A stretch of DNA of 64,000 bases from Areca catechu (GCA_021397845.1 CM038052.1:168694182-168758181); one strand, 5' to 3'; counted from the first letter of the stretch, positions 34,206 through 44,934 are shown. Notes: a model not told the origin generated them from the letters alone. A program made the numbers and translations.

Positions 34206-34664
34206 TTAGAGTTGTTTGCTGTATATATATTCCATGCAAATCCCTGCAAGTGGTCGAAGCCACTTCGCAGCTGCAGCCACGACGAAGGTCGGCAATACTA
34301 CCGAGCTGGATAACTGCAATATCTGGGCTTTTGGGCCGAAGTCGGCAGGCCAGCCGGCTTCGACCCACAATGCAGCAAACAAAAAAACGAGAAGAGTCGA
34401 AAACAGCGGAGGCTTCCTCACCCTTATTCGGCCGGCGTTTTCGCCGGAGATTTCGAGGGATGGGTCGTGAGGGGAGAGGGAGTTGATCGGCGATGAGTCC
34501 ACGAGGGATTGGGACTCGATTGGACGGAATTCGTTTTCCAAACGACGAGGGAACCGTCGATTGGTTTCTTTAAACCCCCTCACCACCGATAATTCGAGAC
34601 CATCAAGCCCTCCCCACGCGGTGTCTTCTTCCTCTCCGGCGAGCGACGAAGAACCTTCAACCAT
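34206..34664 (-). CDS. Unrecognised 152-residue protein, membrane-segment-like
   Basis: A single open frame from ATG 34,664 to a stop at 34,206. The N-terminal half is acidic and Ser-rich (MVEGSSSLAGEEEDTAWGGL). A basic hinge (GRIRVRKPPL) leads to two hydrophobic stretches: residues about 88-104 (FSTLLVFLFAALWVEAGW) and about 119-134 (LQLSSSVVLPTFVVAAAA). Codon use is balanced and GC-rich like a host gene, in contrast with the AT-rich surroundings. I do not recognise the family. It lies upstream of, and in the same direction as, the C78 gene. It could be a small host gene or the first exon of a longer one, since its last codons run into AT-rich sequence. Confidence 0.5.
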   Translation of the reverse strand: MVEGSSSLAGEEEDTAWGGLDGLELSVVRGFKETNRRFPRRLENEFRPIESQSLVDSSPINSLSPHDPSLEISGENAGRIRVRKPPLFSTLLVFLFAALWVEAGWPADFGPKAQILQLSSSVVLPTFVVAAAAKWLRPLAGICMEYIYSKQL

Positions 34665-35220
34665 CGGTAAGTTCGGTTACCTTTAGTTTAAATTGTTTAC
34701 GAGAGGATTTGGATGATGGAGCGTGCACAGCGGGCCTCATCGTCGGTGAGAGAACGCGGGACATGGGGGGTTCGCTCGTAGAAGAGGCAGTCGTTGTCGA
34801 GGAAGCAGAGGGGGATGAGAGTCCAGAGGTGGCGCCATCGGAGGGGAGAGGACGCTGGTCTGGGCAGAGATGATGGGAGGAGAAGGGAACAGGAAAGAAA
34901 AGAAAAAAAAAATACTGACCTGAGTTTGAGTCGCCGGTGGCTGCGCCACCGTCCACCGATCCTTTTTCCTAGTGACCACCCCCATGGCCATCGCCGGCGA
35001 TCATGGGAAGGTCAGCTCGGGTTGAATAGGGAAGAAGCAGGGGAGTCGGGAGAAAGGGGAGAAGCCATGGTTCTGGGGGAAGAAAGGTAAAAATAAAGAA
35101 AAAGAAGAAGAAACAAAGAAAAAAATAAGAGAAAGTTGAGATAGAGGAGAGAGAAGATGGGAGGGAACGGGAGAGAGAGATAGAGGAAATATATATATAT
35201 ATAAATATTAAAAGGGAGAT
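34665..35220. other. Upstream region of the 34,664 ORF, low complexity
   Basis: Purine-rich on the plus strand from 34,800 to 35,200 (AAAGAAAAAGAAG-type runs). Short frames here are compositional. It may contain the promoter of the minus-strand ORF, but I see no clear TATA box. Confidence 0.45.
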
Positions 35221-35680
35221 CAAAAAATTTTATCCTGAAAAATTGGTGGGATTATGATTTATGGGTGGATCGTAAAAGAATTTTGGATAAAAGGTTTGGA
35301 TTTATAATTACCCTAGGATTTTTGATAAAAATTGTTATTGTACCGGTAGGGGGACAGCCTTCTAAGTAGAAAGGTGTTGAGCGAGTTCCGGATATAAACT
35401 GATTTAGATTGGCTCTAGGATTATGGCATGGTTTTGATACCGAGTATTTTGGTTTAGCGCTGGAATGTAAGGAATTCTATATTGAGCTCTGGATACAAAC
35501 TGATTTGGATATTTTAGATTGGTTCTAGGATGGTAAGGATTCTGGATATATTTACCAGTTCTATATATTATTTTATATGGCATGGTTTTGATACTGAGTA
35601 TTTTGGTTTAGCGCTTGAATATAAGAAATTATATATTGATCACCCGTTTATAGATATATTTTACGTGGTTTGACTTGATA

Positions 35681-35681
<1 letters not shown>

Positions 35682-35726
<45 letters not shown>
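35682..35726. repeat. (AT)n microsatellite
   Basis: About 22 uninterrupted AT dinucleotides. Likely length-variable between individuals. Confidence 0.95.
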
Positions 35727-35728
<2 letters not shown>

Positions 35729-35859
35729 TTGACTCATGGTATTATTTTGCATGGCATAGTTGATTTCTTGTGATGGACATTATGGTTGTTATTATTATTA
35801 TAGTCTTATTTTATACACCATGTTTTAAAAGAAAGTGACACCGGATATCAAGTAGGTTG

Positions 35860-36112
35860 GACCACGATACCGGTTATTGAATGGTTGGACTATGATACTA
35901 GTTATCGAGTGGGTTGGACCACGATACCGGTTATTGAATGGGTTAGACCAGGTTATTTAATGAGTTGAACCATGACACTAGTTATCGAGTGGGTTAGACC
36001 ACGATACCGGTTATTGAATGGGTTGGACCATGACACTGATTATCGAGTGGGTTGGACCACGATACCGGTTATTGAATGGATTGGACCATGACACCGATTA
36101 TTAAGAAATTAC
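35860..36112. repeat. Tandem array, about 29 bp half-unit, 58-60 bp unit
   Basis: Alternating blocks of GGTTGGACCACGATACCGGT and TATTGAATGGGTTGGACCATG type, about four double units with a shortened one in the middle (35,942-35,965). Confidence 0.8.
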
Positions 36113-36919
36113 AAGAGACATGTTTTGACTACAATGATGAAGTGTTAATGAAGTAAATACGGTATTTGGACTAGCCATGCTACGGTAGCACCGTGCTTAC
36201 ACATCCTGAGCCACGGGCTTTATACGTGGTAGCCAGCCACAGGCGGTTAATACATGGGACAGCCGAGCCACAGGCTTAGTACATGAGCATGACTAACCAC
36301 AGTATGCATGGTCACTTTGTGGTTGCCAGTCATGGGCCGGTAAATGACGTGGCTAGTCCAGAACCCTAAAGATAAAGGTTAATTAATGAAAATTCTAAAA
36401 GAAAAATATGGTTTCTCATGATTTTTTCATACATGATATTTAAGTTGTTTAACTGCATGATATGATATACTAGTATGTTCATGCTATTTTCAGAATTATA
36501 TTATTACCGGTGTAATCATATGGAAACCTTACTGGACTGTAAAGCTCACAACCCATGTTTGATTTTCTTTCTCAGAGTTATGTAGATATTCAAGCTTGGT
36601 GGTAGATTGGAATTCGTGAAGAAATAATGAGTAGCTAGAGAGTTATTACAATCAATTAGATGGCTAAAGGATTTACTGAAATTGTAATCATATGAGTCGT
36701 GTTATTTTCTTTGTATTAGGTATATTCTTATGAATTGTGATTAATTGTAGTACAGAGGATTGAAGTTATAGTAAAAATTTTTTAGGCCTTGCATGAATTA
36801 TAGAGGGTATTCTAGGATTTATGCGGCTGGTCGCGTAGCCGATTCTAGTACTGGATTCGGGGCATGATAATAACTGAGCTCGAAGAGTCTGGAAGGCATC
36901 CCCACCAGGCTGGGACTTG

Positions 36920-37140
36920 GATAGATATAGTGCAGGGCTTTTGGAGTTTCCCGGTTTCAAGATACAGGGCTTCTGGAGTTTCTCGGCTTCGAGGTACAGG
37001 GCTTCTAGAGTTTCCCGGCTTTAAGGTGCAGGGCTTCTGGAGTTTCCCGGCTTTGAGGTGCGGGGCTTCTGGAGTTTCTCGGGTTCGAGGTGCGGGGCTT
37101 CTGGAGTTTCCTGGCTTTGTCTGCCAGTCTTGGGGTCGAG
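36920..37140. repeat. Tandem array of element D, about 31-32 bp unit
   Basis: Six to seven units of GGCTTCTGGAGTTTCCCGGC plus TTTGAGGTGCA. It sits next to the C-terminal end of an integrase fragment, as in element A, but with another unit sequence. Confidence 0.8.
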
Positions 37141-37239
37141 CAGCAACATTCCTGCAAGGCAAAGGCAATTTGCACGAAAAGGAATTCTTTTATTAATGAG
37201 AAAAAGTCTTACATCATTAGTAGTACATCCTTAAATTGT

Positions 37240-38353
37240 TGGCATTCTAGGTTCGTGGGAACCAGGCACCATCAAGCTCGGCGAGGTAGTAGGCTCCATA
37301 GGAAAGGGCTTCAACCACCTTGTAAGGGCCTTCCCAGTTCAGGAAGAGTTTGTCACATTTTCGAGGTTGAGAGGCTTCGGCTCGTCACAGTACCAAATCA
37401 TCCGGGCGAAAGGTCTTTGGCCTTACCCGAGTGTTGTAGTACCGGGCCACCCACTGTCGATAGAGCACCATCCAGAGTCGAGCGTTGTCTCTCATCTCCT
37501 TAAGGAGATCCAGGTTGAGTAGAAGGCGAGCCAAGTTTTTAGCTTCATCATATTGCTCCACCCGTAGTGTGGGCATACCAAGTTCCATCGGGACTACGAC
37601 TTTGGCATCGAAGATGAGGTTGAAGGGTGTCTTATCCATGATCGTTCGGGGCATTGTGTGGTAGGCCCAAAGGATACTAGGGAGTTCTTCAGCCCACCTG
37701 CCTTTGGCCTGATCCAGCCTGGTTCGGAGCCCCTGGAGGATGGTCCGGTTGGTCACCTCGGTCTCTCCATTGGTATGAGGGTGAGCCACAGAGGTGAAGC
37801 GATGATAAATATTGAGACCGGTGTAGAACTTCTCGAACTCTTGATTATCGAACTATCATCCATTGTTAGTGATGATAGTGTGGGAGAGTCCGAAGTGACA
37901 AATGATTGACTTCCAGAAGAATTGGTTGACCTTGACTTCGGTAATCCGTACTAGCGGCTCTGCCTCTATCCATTTGGTGAAGTTGTCGATGGCTACTATC
38001 AGGAACTTGCGCTGCCCGGACACGAGAGGAAAGGGACCAAGGATATCCATCCTCCACTGAGCAAACAGCCAGGGGGTGGAGAGCTGGGAGAGTGGCGCCG
38101 CTGGTTGACATTATATGCAACCTTGGCGATGGCAGCGATCACACTTCTTCACAAAGTTGGCGGCATCCTCCCTCATAGTCTCCCAGTAATATCCTTGGCG
38201 GAGGGCTTTGTATACTAACATCTTGTCCCCCACATGATTCCCGCAGAGGCCCTCGTGTATCTCTTGGAGCATGAAGGCCGCCTCCATGGGCCTCGGGCAC
38301 TTTAGAAGTGGATAAGAGTAGGACCTGCGATAAAGTTGCCCGTCCATCAGCAC
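37240..38353 (-). pseudogene. Element D integrase fragment
   Basis: HHCC domain at 38,111-38,353 (EIHEGLCGNHVGDKMLVYKA and MREDAANFVKKCDRCHRQGC). The core has DILGPFPLVSGQRKFLIVAI and SHTIITNNG, where the usual catalytic Asp of ITDNG is Asn. The Glu block is HPHTNGETEVTNRTIL, and the C-terminal part is open at 37,385-37,789. Stops interrupt the core near 37,856. The sequence is close to but distinct from element A. Confidence 0.85.
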
Positions 38354-38826
38354 GAAGCACGGGCCTTCTTCTTGACAAGGCTGGCCTCCTTGTGGTCTTC
38401 TGGCAGGATGCCGTCAGTGATGTACCTGATGTATCGATCCATCCAACTGAGTTCCGGGGTGACCTGCTGGACTTCCCAGGAAGCCTCGTAGCTTGGGATT
38501 TCGCGATACTCGACGTTGGCGTGCCCTAGCGATGAGTCCAGCAGGGTCGCGAGCCTGGAGAGGGCATCAACGCGAGCATTCTCTCCACGAGAAATGTGGG
38601 ATATGCTGAAGTACCGAAAGCTTGTCGTGTTTGAGCGTACCAACTCCAAGTACTTCAATATTTTGGGGTCTTGGGCCTCGAATTCTCTTGAAACCTGTCC
38701 AGCCACCAACTGAGAGTTGGTGAAGACCTTCAGGTTGGGTACACCCAGTTCGCGGGAAACTCTCAATCCCATGATGAGTGCCTCGTACTCCGCCTGGTTG
38801 TTGGTTGCCACGAACTGGAAACGGAG
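38347..38826 (-). pseudogene. Element D RNase H fragment
   Basis: From NNQAEYEALIMGLRVSRELG through LKVFTNSQLVAGQVSREFEA to SHISRGENARVDALSRLATL, open at 38,347-38,811. The second catalytic Asp is replaced (FTNS for FTDS). The N-terminal RNase H block is absent because homology ends at about 38,826, some 20 bp before LTR sequence of element C begins. Confidence 0.85.
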
Positions 38827-38846
38827 TCTTTGAAAATATGGCCTAA

Positions 38847-39889
38847 GGCACTCCCTAGTTCACCTGCAAACAAATTCCTGGCCGAAAATGCTCCGGCGGG
38901 GGACACTTCGATGCCTAAGTCTGAGGCGGGCTCTAGCCACAGAATGGGGAAGCTTCCAAGGAGAATCAGATGGAGAAGGGAAAGACTCTCAGATTTTCAA
39001 AAGTATCTTGTGCCTTACCTCGAGCATTCCCTCTTACCGTTATTTATAAGAAGTTGTCCAGCCTGCAGTTCCGTTCTTCCTCTAGCGGTTATGATGGGGA
39101 AGTTAATTTCTTTCCTATAATTTGAAATCGTGGTAGTTATTAAACGATTATTGTGACCAGACCGAAGGCATTACCGCTCGAATTACGCGCCGTGATTGCG
39201 CTCCAGAAATAGTCGATGATAACCATTGCTTATCGTGTTCGTAGAGACTTGAGACAGATCGAGAGTCCGTCTTCAGACTTCCCTTTTAGGAAGATTTCTA
39301 TGATTGAATCAGGGAATGTCTTTGTCCTCGGACCCTTTTGAGATAGGTCGGAGATCGGGGATCATGTCTTCGGCATAGATTAAGGACTTGATCTTTGATG
39401 TAGGCTGAAGACTATGTCTTTGACATAAGCCGAAGACCGTGTCTTTGAGAGTTAGTGAGGGTCACCCCTCGGTCCAGGCTGAGGACCTTGTCTTCAGGGG
39501 CCGTAGGACTTGATCTTTGATGTAGACTGAAGACTATGTCTTCAGCATAAATCGAAGACCGTGTCTTCGGGAGTCAGTGAAGGTCACTCCTCGGTCCAGA
39601 CCGAGGACCTTGTCTTTAGGGACCGTAGGACTTGATCTTTGATGTAGATTGAAGACTATGTCTTCAGCATAAACCGAAGACCGTGTCTTCGGGAGTCAGT
39701 GAAGGTCACTCCTCGATCCAGACTGAGAACCTTGTCTTTAGGGGTCGTAGGCCCGTTAAGAGTTTTGGCTTGCCCATGTTTTGCTTTGTCTCTTCCGAAT
39801 ATCTTGGTTCGAAGTTTATGGTTCGGAAGAAATGTCTTCAGCCGGTTGAACCATTGACTGGCTCGTACTTGGACTGACATATCCCAACA
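38847..39889 (-). mobile_element. Element C left LTR (3' LTR), outer end truncated
   Basis: Matches 50,275-51,192 from GCACTCCCTAGTTCACCTGC to CATATCCCAACA. It lacks the first roughly 50 bp seen at 50,224-50,274. It contains three units of a roughly 123-bp repeat (near 39,382, 39,507 and 39,628, each starting GGACTTGATCTTTGATG); the right LTR has two. Confidence 0.85.
39041..39050 (-). promoter_or_regulatory. TATA box of element C left LTR
   Basis: CTTATAAATA on the minus strand. The partner is at about 50,469-50,478 in the right LTR (CTTATAAATA). This fits the U3 promoter that would drive gag-pol transcription. Confidence 0.5.
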
Positions 39890-39906
39890 GTTACCCCCCT
39901 ACTCTC
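39890..39906 (-). other. Polypurine tract of element C
   Basis: Minus strand GAGAGTAGGGGGGTAAC, immediately before the LTR start TGTTGGGATATG. Confidence 0.7.
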
Positions 39907-40511
39907 AGTTTTTGAGATGAAGATTTGTCTCGAAGAGTGAGAGTATTGTTGGTTTGTTGTTTTCCTCCTGGGGAATGGTGTAGTGGATGATCACAAAATC
40001 TCTAATTTGACCGTCTACCATAACTGCCGACTGATTCGGGGATCAGGCGATGGACAATTGTCACTCCCTGATTGAGGGGTGAAAAAGGAGTGGGCGGACC
40101 AAGGACTGTCTCTCATTTTTTCGTTGCACGACAGTTCAACCAATCTTTTGGTTGGGATTTGAGCGGCGATCGTGGTTCCTCCCCGCCCCTTGGATGACGA
40201 GTGTGCTCCATCTTGGCCATTGATTCATACGGATTATGACCTTTTGTCTATTCCGTGTCAAATCAGTTTAGGGCCACTTTGGGGTTGTGCGGCTATCTCG
40301 AGCGTTCGTGGTGGGTTTATGACGATGGTTCCGTATATCGAGATGTTACCTTGAAGTTTTTTCATCTCTTTTTGATAAGGAGAAACAGTCCGACTGAGGA
40401 AGCTTCTTCAACCTCACACTTTCAATTTTGGCCCAGCTTTCTCTGATCTTGGCCATCAATCCTTTCCGCAGGTAGAATCTTCATTCCGCTTCTTTTCCTC
40501 GCTCTTTTATC

Positions 40512-42580
40512 ATGGCCGAGTTTGTAGGAAGCCAAAGAAAAAAAGTTGGGCCCTCCGAGGTCGAAGATATAGTGAGTTCGGAGTTAGTTCCCAGCTCCAT
40601 TTTATCAGAAAAGGTTGCTCGTCTTCGAGAACGTTATCATGTTCTTGAAGGGTTTCCTCTAATCCTTCCCACATCTGAAAAATGGGTGAACAAACCTCCT
40701 GCTGGGTGTTTGGCCGTGTATGAAGACCATTTGAAGGCTGGCCTTCGATTTCCCCTGCATCCTTTTTTCATCAAAATCTTTCGTTTGTACCAAGTAGTGC
40801 CTGCGCAGTTGACTCCGAATAGCTATCGGAACATCTGTGGGTTTTTGGTCCGGTGTCAAATAGCTAGTGTGAACCATGGGACCAATTTGCTTACTGCCCT
40901 TTTTGTGCTTAAGAGAGATTTCCACGGTAGCGGATGGTAGGTGATCGCTCTCGACCTGGTCGCAAGATCATCAAGGATATGCCTAGCACCATCCATGGAT
41001 GGAAGCCTATCTTCGTTTTTGTGTCTTCTATCGAACCGTAGGATTTCAGTAGCGATTGGAAGGAACCGCATTTAACCGCCAATGATGGAAAAAAGATTTT
41101 GGTGGCTGATTAGTTCGATTATGATTTACTGACTGATTCAGAGGCCATTCCTATCCGCGAGTTGTTGGAGGAGAGGAATCTCCATCTTGCAGGGATCAGC
41201 GAGTTCCCTGTGTTAGGTATAAATGGCGAAAATTTTTACTTCTTCTCTTTTATTTCTGTTGTAGTTTAATCGACTCAGAGGGGTTTTTCTGTTTGTATAT
41301 AGTGAAATGAAGCCTAATTTGAGATGGCTCTGCCAATCTTCTAAGAAGATGGCAGCTCAAGCCCCTCCTTCAAGGTCGGTGATTCGGAAGAAGGCTCGAA
41401 GGGATGGTCCTGAGAGGAGCAGGAGCACTTCAACCTCAAGAGGAACCCCTGGAGGGGACATGGCACCAATGATGGAGGCCCCAACAGGGCCTCAGCTAGT
41501 TGACTCTTTGCCGATGGTTATCTCTCCAGTTCACACAAGGGAGAGTCCGCCTCCGGTGGCTGATGTGCCTCCGCCTTGCCCCTTTGTAGTAGATAGGGGC
41601 GAGGCATCGCAAGTCGAGAGGGAGTCCGTTCGTGAGGCTTCTCCAGCTGGGAGCCGTCCCGTAGAGTCTTCGGAGCTTTCCCCCATGGGGGGATTGTTGA
41701 TCCTCGCCGTAGCTAGGCGGGCGCTAAAGGATACGTTGCTGCCTCATGATTTGGCAGTCATTCGAAGTCAAAGCCTCGCTAGAATATCCGACTCTGCCTT
41801 TTCCTCCCTGTAACAGGTGAGATCCTCATCGTTTCTCCTTTGCTCGGAGGGTTGTTCGGTCCATAACCTCGCCTTGTCGATGTAGTTGGTCTACGATATC
41901 ACTTTCATGGAGGAGGGCCTAGGGAATGTCAATATCCTCATCCATGGTCTTAAGGAAGAGTTTCGTATAGCCAGGGCTGAAAAAGAGGTGGCCGAAGAAT
42001 TAAAGCAATCTATGGAAAATCATATCGTTCACGCGGACGCTGAAATTCACGGCCTGAGGGGTAAGCTGAAGAACGCCCATTTGACAATCGTGGGGCAAGG
42101 GGCAGAGTTGAGGAAGAGTAGAAAACATGTCGATTCCTTGGAACAATCCATCAAGGAGAATCAGGAAAAGATGGAAGATCTAACTAAGGCGGCTGAGGAG
42201 GTAATCAAGAGGGCTGAAGAGGTATCCTTAAGAGCTAGAAAGGCATCTTTAAGGGTCGAAGAGGCAGCCTTAGAGTCTGAGGTAGCCAGGAGAGAGTCCA
42301 AAGTCCTGAAAGAGCTGGCGAGTAGAGCTGTAGCAGATTTTAGAAAGTCCTCATAGTTCCAATAGGAAATGAGTGAGGCGACTTTATACAGATACCAGCA
42401 CGATTTTAACGACGGACTCGCCAAGGTCAGTGGGGTTTTTCCTAATCTTGATCTTTCTACTATCCCGCTTTCAACATTGCGGAAGAAGAAGAGGAGGGAG
42501 CTGAGGCCGAAGAGGAGATCGGAGGGATGTCAAGTCCAAGGGAGGATATCCCAATCATGGTCGAGGCTCTCAGCATAATT
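40512..42580 (+). pseudogene. Element C antisense gene 1: PF04195-like domain plus coiled coil
   Basis: First part 40,512-40,940 is open: MAEFVGSQRKKVGPSEVEDI, SEKVARLRERYHVLEGF, then the PF04195-like block LKAGLRFPLHPFFIKIFRLY and VPAQLTPNSYRNICGFLVRC. A frame change at about 40,940 leads to a further stretch ending near 41,216. Intron-like segments are 41,217-41,302 (GTATAAATGG to TTTGTATATAG) and 41,817-41,885 (GTGAGATCC to GTCGATGTAG). Between them is a Pro/Ser-rich exon (41,307-41,813). After them is a Glu/Lys/Ala coiled coil (41,886-42,356), then a short acidic tail to about 42,580. It runs opposite to gag-pol. Function unknown. Confidence 0.65.
41817..41885 (+). other. Probable intron in element C antisense gene 1
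   Basis: GTGAGATCC at the start, pyrimidine-rich, GATGTAG at the end; 69 nt. It lies just upstream of the coiled-coil exon, the same place as the 70-nt intron 13,557-13,626 in element A. Confidence 0.55.
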
Positions 42581-43509
42581 TTGGCCCAGGTCGAAGAGGT
42601 GGAAGAGATGCCAGGCTTGGGGGAAAATCTCCTATCGTAGCCGAAGACTTGAATGTAATTCTGATTCCAGCTCAAGAGGGAGTCCGAGCTGAGGAGAGGG
42701 TCCAGGTTGAAGGCCCTCTGGACTCAACACAATTTGAAGAAACTCTTTCTGTGCAAATTGACAGACTGCTCCAATCTTGTGATGCTAGTCTCTTCCAGTC
42801 GATGCTTAAAGATCTGTGTAGCTTTAGGCATTGTATCTCCTCCTTACTTTCCTCTAAAATGTAACTGACAAACTATTCTGAATTTTTAAGTGGCTTTCTC
42901 CTTTTTGTACATGTTATGTCATATTTTTGACTATGGTTTAAATAAGGTTGCTGGCTTTGGTGATGACTTGAATTACATTGCTCTTCTTCCTCTTTGGTCG
43001 AGGGGTCGAAGCCGAAGATTGTTTGGCTCATGGCTGGCGTCGAAGATGATTTCCAAAGCTGAATCAAAATTCTGTTGTTAACGACTGACCACGATCAAGC
43101 CAGGCTGACGTCAATCTTCCTTCATAATCAATCCATCTGTCTAAGAGTGGACATGACGGACATATGTCATTTTCCTGTTGACCATTGATTAAGGAACATT
43201 GATTATAATTCTCATTGCCCATGTTGAGCGTGTCGATATTCAAACGATCGCATCCTCATGCACCCCGGGTGCCGCCATATCCTCCCTTTTCGAAAGGGAG
43301 CCATTAATGCCATCGTCGTACGATGAAGATTATTCTGGATTTGAAGTGCCGGCAGTTGCCATCCCCAAGAGCAGTTATTGGTGATCATACCGCTCCCGAG
43401 CAGTCTCCTAGAATCTCGAGGTATCACACCAACACGTGGCATCCTTTGGTGCGCCTGGGAAAGGGCGTGGAGCATGTTTCCCTGTGACTGGTCGTGGGTG
43501 TAAGGTCCT
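42581..43509. other. Spacer between antisense genes 1 and 2 of element C
   Basis: Acidic codon-like stretches continue to about 42,860 in broken frames (for example VRAEERVQVEGPLDSTQFEE at about 42,680-42,740). The rest up to the TATA box at 43,510 is non-coding as far as I can see. Confidence 0.5.
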
Positions 43510-43517
43510 TATAAATA
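43510..43517 (+). promoter_or_regulatory. TATA box ahead of element C antisense gene 2
   Basis: TATAAATA in CCTTATAAATATAGCCC, 87 bp before the ATG at 43,604. It suggests that the second antisense gene has its own core promoter. Confidence 0.5.
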
Positions 43518-43603
43518 TAGCCCTGTCTCCCCCTGTCAAAGGCCATCGCAATTTCAGATTCTCATTTTGGAAGTTTTCCTTCTTTCTCCTGCATCCCAGT
43601 GGA

Positions 43604-44134
43604 ATGAAGTTCAACATTTCCGAACTTAAGAAGGTGGCAATGAAGAGGGTTTCCGAGGCCCTATCTGAGGGGGAGCCCAGCTCTAAGGCTCCTCGGAGAG
43701 GTGATAACAATGACCCGCAGGGGGTCATTGCTCGCCTGGAGAGGAAGATCCGGATCTTGGAGGCCCGCTTAGTGGAGGCCAAGGCGCGGGTTGAGGTCAC
43801 CGTTGCAGAGGCAGAGGAGTCCAGGAAGAAATTGGCGGAGGCCATCTCAGACTTCATGGCTTCTCCTGCCTATAAGGATGAGGTGGCAGAGGCGGTCTTA
43901 GATTCATACCACCGGGGTTTCCGGGAGTATTGGGACAAGGCTTTCAAGTTCTTCAATTTGAAGGGCTTGGAAAATATTAGGCCTTCCGTCCCCTTCCCCG
44001 ACCATGAGTTTGATTCTGACTTCGAAGAGGGGTCGGAGTCCGACTCTGAGGGGAACGCCGGAGCCTCTCCATCCTCCTTCCAGGGCTTTGATGCCTCCCG
44101 TCGGCATGGGGGAGGACCGGCTAATGGTCACTGA
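43604..44134 (+). CDS. Element C antisense gene 2 (MKF-type coiled-coil protein)
   Basis: 176 residues, intact. Start chosen at ATG 43,604 (MKFNISELKKVAMKRVSEAL) because it follows the TATA box and parallels MKFSVDDLLSITRKRPPSEL in element A (12,909) and MKFSMDDLFSITRKR in element B. A longer open frame back to 43,436 would start before the TATA box. A coiled coil spans residues about 45-85 (ARLERKIRILEARLVEAKAR). The C-terminal block DSYHRGFREYWDKAFKFF resembles DSFYKGFMYLRSRVDF of element A. The tail is acidic and Ser-rich. Function unknown. Confidence 0.55.
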   Translation: MKFNISELKKVAMKRVSEALSEGEPSSKAPRRGDNNDPQGVIARLERKIRILEARLVEAKARVEVTVAEAEESRKKLAEAISDFMASPAYKDEVAEAVLDSYHRGFREYWDKAFKFFNLKGLENIRPSVPFPDHEFDSDFEEGSESDSEGNAGASPSSFQGFDASRRHGGGPANGH

Positions 44135-44934
44135 ATCTACTTTCCCCCTTATCTGCAATGCTCCTTGTCTCTTTTTTTTTTTGTGTAAAAATTCAAAAAT
44201 GAAATGAAGTTCCTAACTTCTTCCACACTTCTTCTGTGACTTGTCATTTTATAATATATCGAAGGTGTAAATTTTCCAAACATTTAGGATCTGCAAAGAG
44301 ATATGAGATCGGCTGGACCGTTCCATCAAGTGTTTATTGTTGACAGAATGAGTGATATATGTTCATTCTAGAACATTTTCGGATTTACCGTAGGGTAGGG
44401 CGTCTAAGCCATCCCTGTGCATCCCTGCCATGATCAAGGTAGGCTGTTTAGGCCCGTCCCGACGAGTCTTCGGACTTACCATAGGGTAGGCTATAGAAAC
44501 CATCTTTGCGCCTTCTTTGGTGTAAGGTAGACTGATTAGGCCCGTCCCGGCACGTCTTCGGGTTTTCCTTAGGGTAGGTTACATGAACCGCCCCCATGCC
44601 TTTGATCATTCTTGGCGGCCTGATTGGGCCGTCCGTTATGCTCATCGGGCATATCAATAAGGTAAGCGGATCATACTCTCCTTTGCACTGTTGGCCGATT
44701 CCTTAGATCGTGCCATTCAAGCCGTTGTCGTTCAGTTGATGCAACGGGCCGTTCAGAGTTGGGCAAGTTTGCATGAAAAATTTAGGAATTTGTTTATTTA
44801 TAGTATTTGCGAAGGTTTTGTACATTCCATGGCCGGGATAGAATTTTACCATCCAGGATCCTGAGTCAATATGTTCCTGGATGTACAACTTCTTCAACTT
44901 GGTATGGACCTTCCCAATTGGAGAAAAGCTTACC
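44135..44934. repeat. Element C spacer with roughly 70-bp tandem array
   Basis: After a T-rich 3' region of gene 2, three to four diverged units at about 44,380-44,640 share GTCTTCGGACTTACCATAGG and GTAGGCT..AGGCCCGTCCCG blocks. The array occupies the slot between integrase and antisense gene. No gene is seen. Confidence 0.65.

Larger units (their letters stand above)
35221..36868 (-). mobile_element. Candidate solo LTR of a Del/Tekay-like element
   Basis: On the minus strand the sequence near 36,868 begins TATCATGCCCCGAATCCAGT and soon contains CGCGTAGCCGCATAAA-like words. This TGTCATGCCCCGAA type of start is common for plant Del/Tekay LTRs. No internal coding region and no second LTR are seen. 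The inner boundary is undefined, and the stretch includes the tandem array and AT run listed separately. Confidence 0.3.

Noticed and set aside
43436..43603. Upstream extension of the element C antisense gene 2 frame
   Set aside because: It would start before the TATA box at 43,510, and the relatives in A and B start at the MKF methionine.
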